DNA of 64,000 bases from Papaver somniferum (Eukaryota > Streptophyta > Magnoliopsida > Ranunculales > Papaveraceae), in NCBI RefSeq assembly GCF_003573695.1, contig NC_039360.1:64915911-64979910 (forward strand). The letters run 5' to 3'. Of this stretch, positions 58,056 to 64,000 are shown one piece after another; position 1 is the stretch's first letter, and every line of letters begins with the position of its first letter. The notes beneath the pieces are model-generated. The model was not told the DNA's origin. It searched no databases and saw nothing but the letters and a program-made list of their open reading frames with translations. The position numbers and the translations under genes are program-made.

Positions 58056-58787
58056 AATCCCTTTGTTCATTTTGTATATATTTTGCTAAATCCAATATGA
58101 TCTCGGCTGACATATGTTGGATTCTTGCCTTGAATAACGGAGTTCTAATATTGCTTTCGCCGAAATCGGGTATTCTCTTTCCTTTTTCTCTACTCAACAT
58201 GATCCTCTTCATATGTTGTATTATAATTTTGTCCATATTTTGAAACATTGAGGACAATGTTTAGTTTAGGTTTGGGGGTATAGAGTAGATACCACGATAA
58301 TATGCCATAATTGAAAACAAAACTCCATCTTTTTGAAAAAAATTGAAAAAATTCCAAAAAAATTGAAAAATCAAAATTCAAAAAAAATTAAAAAATGAAA
58401 AATCATAAAAATGGAGCTCATTTACCTTGAAATGTTGACTCTTGTGCAAATATGTATTTTTATTAGGAGTCTTAGTCTAGATATTTAGGCACCCTGATTC
58501 TAGCACAATTCACATAGTGATAAGAAATTTGCACGCGCACGATCTACCAATACATGTATGGCCTCGATCTTCAAGGTGTTTGATAGGAAGTTACGATTGC
58601 CAATCACTTTAGAATACTGAACGAAACTTGACTAGCTTGTTCTTTGGTTGGTTGGGATAGAAGGTGGAGGTTACATTAAGAAAGACAACCATCGAATTTA
58701 ACTGGGTGCATCAAAAAGGGATACCTCTTGCAAAGTGTCATGTAATCTTTTGTTTCCTTTTGTATATGTATCAAAAGTGTCTCCTTC

Positions 58788-58824
<37 letters not shown>

Positions 58825-59470
58825 TATCAGAAAAATACAAAAAAATCAAGTACTTATCAATTCCATCATCTCTTGTTCCAAAAATAAAATGAGAATAGTC
58901 AATGTAAATAAGAGTCATGTAAAGAGTCATCTTTTGTTGTTTCATTGTAATAAGCAAGGAGGGTGTATGCCATTGATGTACAACGCGAGTAATTGTGAAA
59001 TACCTCCAACTCATTCACAATTCTCGTAAAGTCCGGACAGCTAGCTAGATTTCGACCTCAGTTCTTAGCCTGAGAAACTATCTCTTGGTGATTAGTAGTC
59101 ATAACTTCAGATCTTTCTTTACACATGTGTAGATACACTTTACACTCTTATCACATGTCTTTTTTTGTTATCAGTGCTAGGATTGTGCCTTCGATAGCTA
59201 GATTGACATCTCCATTTTGTTGTGAGCTTAAACTGTTTTGCACATGTCACGTTTGATGGAATCTGAGCTTATATTTTGACCTAGAACTTTGTAGGTACGT
59301 TCTAAGCAAACCTTCACGAGACTTCAACTCGTCCACTAGGGACACTTAGTGGTTTAAAAGGCTTAGTGCATACGCTAAATGCATTCGAGAGACCAGCGAC
59401 AGTGGTATAGTTAGGATTTCCTTAGTTTTGTTTTACTTGAGGACAAGTAAAATTCAGGTTTGGGGGTATT
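58056..59470 (+). other. Conserved non-coding 3' block and polypurine tract, internal copy 2
   Basis: Aligns with the reverse complement of 11965-13404 in element A. It contains a PPT-like AGGTTTGGGGGTA at 58268-58280, an A-run and TA-repeat near 58788-58827, and the true polypurine tract at 59456-59468, two bases before LTR 3. ORFs at 58664-59029 and on the opposite strand span the low-complexity tract and are not genes. Confidence 0.65.
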
Positions 59471-61776
59471 TGATGAGTGCCAAATATTGTATATATTTAT
59501 CCCTTTTTGTTGGCATTTAACTCATCTTTTGCGCATTAATTCTACATTTTATCCCATATTCTGTATTTTCATTGTTTTCAAGAATAAATATTTTTCTTAC
59601 TTAATTTTGCATTTTTAGGTAATAAATAAAGTCTGGATGACTTGCGGAGCAAAAAGAGCAGAAAAGTAGTGAAAAGCCGGGAGAAATCACGCAAGGAAGC
59701 CGCGAAGAATGGTGCGCACAACCTCATTTTCTACACACAAAAACGCCTCCGTTCTCAGCCATCAGATCAGTTCTCAGAAGCATCCAATGGTCGCTCCTTC
59801 ATAGATCATCAAAATCTGAAGTCTCTGCCAAGCACCAAAGCGCTGAAATTCCAAGCCTTCAGATTAGATGGTAGTTGAATCCAACGGTTGCTTCCTTGCT
59901 GTTCATCAAAGTTTGATATCTCCGCCTTACACTACAGCACCTAACCTCATCTGGAGCCGTCAGCTTCGTTGTATCACCTAATCCAACGGTCGCTCAGAGC
60001 TTGTTTACATCGTGCCGTTCGATTCAATTAGTAACTGATTATCCAACGGATCTCCTCGCTGCGCATCAACTTCAGATGATCCCGCCTCACACCCTAGCGA
60101 CCGAACACCTACACCCCAAACAAACAGACCCTTCTCCCATTCTATCGATTTCTCCTCCTTCTTCCCCTTCTTCCCAAAATTTTCAGAGCTGCTCCTCCTT
60201 CTCCCGACCAAATCAGAGCGTCACCACCAGTTCCATCACTGCCACCACCATCTCTTCACCGACATCACCACCATCTCTCTAGGCTAGATGTTTTGCCCAT
60301 TTCACATCCCGTGAAGCCCTAGGGTGTGGAGTTTGTAAAACAGCTAGCTAGGGCATCAGTAGGGAACAATAGGAGCTGAGGAAGAGCATCAGAGACGCAT
60401 AAGAGAGATGGGTTCGACAGAGGAGACAATTTCAGGGTAAGGGTTAACTTTTCACAGACCCTAATTATGTACTGTTTTCAATTTTGGGAAAATGGGTGAT
60501 AACCCTAATTTGATGTATTGGGTATAAAAGGGAATTGTGGGTGTTGTTGTAAAGTCATGCTGGACTAGCCAGTGTCCAGGACTTTCAAGTTCTGTTAAAA
60601 TTGTTCTGTTAAAATTGTTCTGTTAGAATTTGTGCTCCTGTTTAATCATGTGTTCTGTTAAATGTTGTGATGTTCCTGTTAATGTGTGTTGTTTACATGT
60701 TGTTCCTGTTTTGCCATCCTAAGTTGTTCCTGTTAATGTTAATCCTGTTAGTGTTTACTCTGTTTAATGTGCCTTTGTTAGTTTAAATGCTCAACTGTTG
60801 TTTCAATTCTTTGTCAAGAAGTGATGATATGCTAGGTTAGAGCTTTCAGAGCACTGAATTGATTGAGTAGTGGAAGAAATCAGTGCTCAACTGTGCTTAA
60901 GATTGATTGTACTGTCAAAAGACAGTCAATGCTAGGAGCACATCAGTTGAGCAAGCTGATTATCTTGCCATTCCATTTTTTGTATGCTTAGGATGCATTG
61001 TGTTGATTGAGCATTGGGAGAAATTAGTGCTCATAGCAAGCTAATTCTCTTCCCATTCTATTTGTATGCCTGTATTCTTCCCTTGGCCTTGCATTGTCAC
61101 CATTTCAGTTTCACCATCTCCCCTGCCCTTGGCTTAGGCCTTGGTTCACTTGCACTGTTCTCTGATTGTTGTTGTTTAGTTTCTTCATTGTCTTCATTGT
61201 CTTGTTTTATTTACTGCACTGCCTTTGCTATATTGCCTCATTGCCACTGTTACCTTGGCTTAGTGCCACCACTACTTGCACTGCCATCTCTTCTTGTTCT
61301 GCTGCTGCTACTACTTCCACTGCTTGTGCAGCTGCTGTGCACTTGCCCTTTGCACTGCTGCATTGCTTTCTTTGCCTTGTGCTGCTGCTGGTGCCTTCTC
61401 TGTGTTGCTTCTGCTGCTGTTGTTGCTGCCAAGCCTGCTGCCAAGCAAAAGCCCATCAGTCCACTGAACTTAACCAAAGGCCTAGCTAAACCAAGCCCAG
61501 TTTCAATTCAAAGGCCCAAAACAGTTCTCATCATTACAAACAAACTCAAAGGCCCAAATCACAATCATAACCCATTGGTTACCAAAATCCATTGGTACCC
61601 AAAGCCCAACAATAGCAATTTTAGAGCCCAAAATAGCTAGAAAACTCCAAACACACCCAGTCTCTGTGGATCGACCCGTACTTGCACGAGCTACAACCGA
61701 CGACCGTGCACTTGCGGTATTACTGTAGGCCCGCGTTTTTATTACGCTTAATTTTCACACTCCTCCGGGTCCACCA
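59471..61776 (+). repeat. Element B LTR 3
   Basis: Ends TGATGAGTGCC...GGGTCCACCA and is followed by the TSD GGAAC. MSA-like motifs are at 59880-59889 and 59982-59991. Six GGCCCA/AGCCCA motifs lie in about 190 bp (61449-61640). The 208-aa ORF at 61014-61640 is a read-through of CTG-rich LTR DNA. Confidence 0.88.
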
Positions 61777-63361
61777 GGAACCTCCTGGGATTCTGTGTCG
61801 GGAGACGTTAATGGCATGATAATGAAGTCTTGATGAGACAAAATTTTCGTCTTGATCGAATAAAATCGTTAATTAGGGTTTACTTGGCAAAAACCCTTAT
61901 TTTTTCTTTTTGTGCATCCTTGAGCTTCCGAGTTTGTACGGGAGAGTATGTGGAGAAGAGAGAGTTTTGGGCGGCTTCCTGGATGAACATGATGTTGGAA
62001 AAGATCCATGATAGAAAATACATACTCCTTTCTGAATTTTAGAGTCCTTATCCCATACAAATTCTGAGTTCAGGCTTGCATTACAATAAAACCCTAATTC
62101 CTCTTTCATTCGTGTCTGACACCTTCAGACACTTTGGAGAGGCTTGATGAGGCTTGGTAGGTGTTTAATTATCTTGTAGGTTTGGAAAACTTCTGTGATC
62201 AGAGCTTGTTCAATACCTTGTACCAATCAGACACCTTTTTTTTTAGAGAAAATACCCTATTTTTGAATATAAGGGTATCTTGGTCAAAAACACATATGAG
62301 TTTGATTTTTTCCTTTCACATGAAAGGCCTTGATTTTCCCTAGATATGGCCACTTCTTTATAGGGTGAGGCCCATGTGTGGTCCTGGTTTTGGAAATTAT
62401 GAACTCGAACTTCCTTGTTGGAGCTAAATTCCCTCTATTTTCTCTAAAATTATGCTTTTCTGGATTCTGTTTTAGTCTTGTTCTTCTTTGATGACATAGA
62501 AAGTTTAAAATTCACATGTATGTGGCCGTGGGAATGAGTATGGGATGGATTGGTCGGTCCCTGGTTTTATTAGGGCATCCTTCTTTGAAAATGCTTGAAA
62601 TTGTGAACTGAAGGTATTTTAGTCAAAATACCTTATGAGCTCGTCTCCATTGCTCAGTGAGGGGGTAAAAGAGTTTAGAGGCAACCATGAGTGGCTGGCC
62701 AAATGAGTAGGGAGAGGCTCGGCTCCCTTCCTTCTATGACAAATCCCTTTCTTTGTCAAATTCTTGAAATTAAGGTTATTTTTGTCAAACCCTAATTCTC
62801 TTTAACTCCGGCGCCTCCGAAAAATTCCGAGAGAATGATGACGTCCCACTGGTCTAGGAGATCATTTTCATGCATGGGGAGGATTGGTCACGGCTTGGAG
62901 AAGTTTTGGAAGGAAGAACCCCTAGGTTTCTTTATTTGAGCTAAATTCCTTTAATTTCATCTTTTATCTCTAGTTCCTTTTCCTTTTGCTTGAGAGTTTA
63001 CTTCTTGAGATAACATTATACAAGAAAACTTCTATTTGTATGTAGTTTTGGCCGTGCACTAGTTGATTAAACTGGCCCACCTCCTTGTGTTACTAAACTA
63101 TCTTCTTTCAAAATATTTAAATAATTTGAACCAAGGGTATTGTCGTAATTTTTTTTAAAGTGCTCGCTCTTGAGAAGAAGGGAAATGCTTGATCATCATC
63201 CACAGATAGACACGTGTGAAGGTAAGGTCCTGGGGCGTGACTTGGCATCATTTTTGGGAAGTACATGTTTGGCTTTCCATGTTCGGGTCAAATTCCTCTT
63301 TCTGTTTGAAGTAGAACTGATATTGCGGGAAACCCATTCATTATTCTTAATGCTTGAGTTT
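61777..63361. other. Unassigned sequence between element B and the Cassandra-type element
   Basis: Begins with the right TSD of element B. No domain-bearing ORF; several AAACCCTAA-type and GGTATTTT-G-TCAAAA-type strings recur (62265, 62610, 62780 and 63130), suggesting decayed transposon DNA. It should continue the sequence interrupted at 46736. Confidence 0.4.
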
Positions 63362-63466
63362 TGTAATACCTCGATATTCGGCAGTGGTTTTTTCGGATGG
63401 AATATAAGTATTGGTTTGTTTGTTCCTAACACCGAAGCCTTTTCAGTACAATTGGCTCTAAAGTTG

Positions 63467-63534
63467 GCAGAAAATTCTGCAGTTAGCGTGCTGGACGCGG
63501 GAGCAATCTAGGGGTGGGTGACCTCCCGTGAAGT
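63467..63534 (+). other. 5S rRNA-like segment in Cassandra LTR 1
   Basis: Matches 5S rRNA from about the CAGAACTCCGCAGTTAAGC region to GGGAAGT. The A-box-like AGTTAGCGTGCT (63481-63492) has lost one base relative to 5S, while the C-box-like GGTGGGTGACC (63513-63523) is good. In 5S genes these boxes bind TFIIIA and support RNA polymerase III. This is not a true 5S gene. Confidence 0.85.
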
Positions 63535-63860
63535 TGTTCTCGGATAACCGCAGTGGCCAAGCAGGGAAAATATCGATAGAGGGACGGGTCATTACAAATG
63601 GTATCAGAGGCGACGATGGTTCACCTACCGAGGGTGAGAAGGTATGCTAGATGAGGTTGTTCCAGGTGCTTCTCATGAGGGGCAGGGAACGTCGGAGATT
63701 TGGGATTGTATATATATACGGAGCCGGGACGGCTCCAATTTAAGGTGGTCGTACTGTAATATCCCGATATTCAACAGTGATTGGCCGAATGGAATATAAG
63801 TAATGGTTCGTCCTTTCCTAACACCGAAGCCTTTTCAGCACAATTGGCTCCAGAGTTGGC

Positions 63861-63926
63861 AGAAAACTCTGCAGTTAAGCATGCTCGAGCGGGAGTAATC
63901 CAGGAATGGGTGACCATCCGGGAAGT
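63861..63926 (+). other. 5S rRNA-like segment in Cassandra LTR 2
   Basis: AGTTAAGCATGCT (63873-63885) as A box and GAATGGGTGACC (63904-63915) as C box, with GAGCGGGAGTAATCCAGG between. The A box is better preserved here than in LTR 1. Confidence 0.85.
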
Positions 63927-64000
63927 TTCAGCTGGATTACTTCAGCAATGCCCTTTGAAAACCCCACACTGCTGGATAACCGCAATGGACGACGGGTCAC

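Larger units (their letters stand above)
46737..61776 (+). mobile_element. Element B: tandem LTR-internal-LTR-internal-LTR array of a gag-only retrotransposon
   Basis: A 15.0-kb array of LTRs at 46737-49011, 53066-55350 and 59471-61776 with internal regions at 49012-53065 and 55351-59470. A single 5-bp TSD, GGAAC, bounds the whole. There is no pol gene in either internal region. Internal 2 carries an intact 575-aa ORF and internal 1 a frameshifted copy of it. The LTR start (TGATGAGTGCCAAA) and the 3' non-coding block are related to element A. The shared middle LTR is the expected product of unequal recombination between LTRs of one insertion on sister or homologous chromatids. An assembly duplication must be excluded. 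Confidence 0.88.
63362..64000 (+). mobile_element. Cassandra-type TRIM retrotransposon with 5S-like LTRs (cut by window end)
   Basis: LTR 1 is 63362-63596 (TGTAATACC...GGTCATTACA). The internal region is only about 158 bp and starts with a tRNA-Met PBS (TGGTATCAGAGGC at 63599). LTR 2 starts at 63755 (TGTAATATCC) and runs to the window end. No coding capacity. Each LTR contains a stretch closely resembling the second half of plant 5S rRNA. This combination is the definition of the Cassandra family of terminal-repeat retrotransposons in miniature. Left flank is AGTTT; the right TSD lies outside the window. Confidence 0.9.

Noticed and set aside
63467..63534. 5S rRNA gene (also 63861-63926)
   Set aside because: Only the second half of 5S is present and it sits within LTRs with a tRNA-Met PBS, so it is a Cassandra-type element and not a 5S gene.

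Overview
This window is nuclear DNA from a flowering plant, most likely a eudicot with a large, transposon-rich genome. The evidence is spliced and intronless plant genes separated by nested retrotransposons, an AT-rich background, plant LTR-retrotransposon and LINE families, and a 5S-bearing Cassandra-type element. The species cannot be named with confidence. Only two ordinary host genes are visible: a five-exon Mpv17/PMP22-family membrane-protein gene (32713-35023, +) and an intronless U-box/ARM E3 ligase gene closely resembling Arabidopsis PUB17 (37240-39420, -). Almost everything else is mobile DNA at various stages of decay.

Layout. 1-8780: remains of SIRE/Maximus-type Copia elements, namely the end of a pol gene, one complete 2.4-kb LTR, an inverted LTR fragment abutting it, and several older LTR pieces in both orientations. 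8785-9960: unassigned. 9961 to about 25200: an L1-type LINE on the minus strand, broken by stops and frameshifts and split by two later insertions. One is an 8.0-kb gag-only LTR retrotransposon (element A, 10021-18029, TSD CAGCG). The other is a 908-bp non-autonomous hAT element (18382-19289, TSD CTATCAAT). 25230-27457: unassigned sequence with two weak orphan ORFs. 27458-32250: a full-length but stop-riddled Copia element (TSD ATTTG) inserted about 460 bp upstream of the Mpv17-family start codon. 32713-39420: the two host genes. 39421-46736: the PUB17-like promoter side, a cluster of TGCCGGCA-type motifs with a 21-bp satellite, and an LTR-like non-coding region with short repeats. 46737-61776: element B, a related gag-only family present as a tandem LTR-internal-LTR-internal-LTR array bounded by one TSD (GGAAC). 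61777-63361: unassigned. 63362-64000: a Cassandra-type TRIM whose two LTRs carry 5S-rRNA-like sequence, cut by the window end.

The most unusual content is the A/B family. Both members lack pol. They share related LTR starts, a conserved U5 block, a tRNA-Asp-type PBS, a roughly 1.4-kb conserved non-coding 3' block, three copies of a polypurine-tract-like motif at matching positions, and a protein with an acidic middle and a strongly conserved C-terminal region I cannot assign to a known domain. A keeps the gag core but no zinc knuckle. B keeps a CCHC knuckle but no gag core. B also has a threefold tandem PBS. Both families carry clusters of TGGGCY (TCP site II) and YCYAACGGYY (MSA-like) motifs in the LTR or leader, a combination expected of genes active in dividing cells. 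These elements presumably depend on an autonomous relative for reverse transcription and integration.

Caution: the two internal copies of B differ mainly by single-base deletions in the first copy, which may be residual assembly error.
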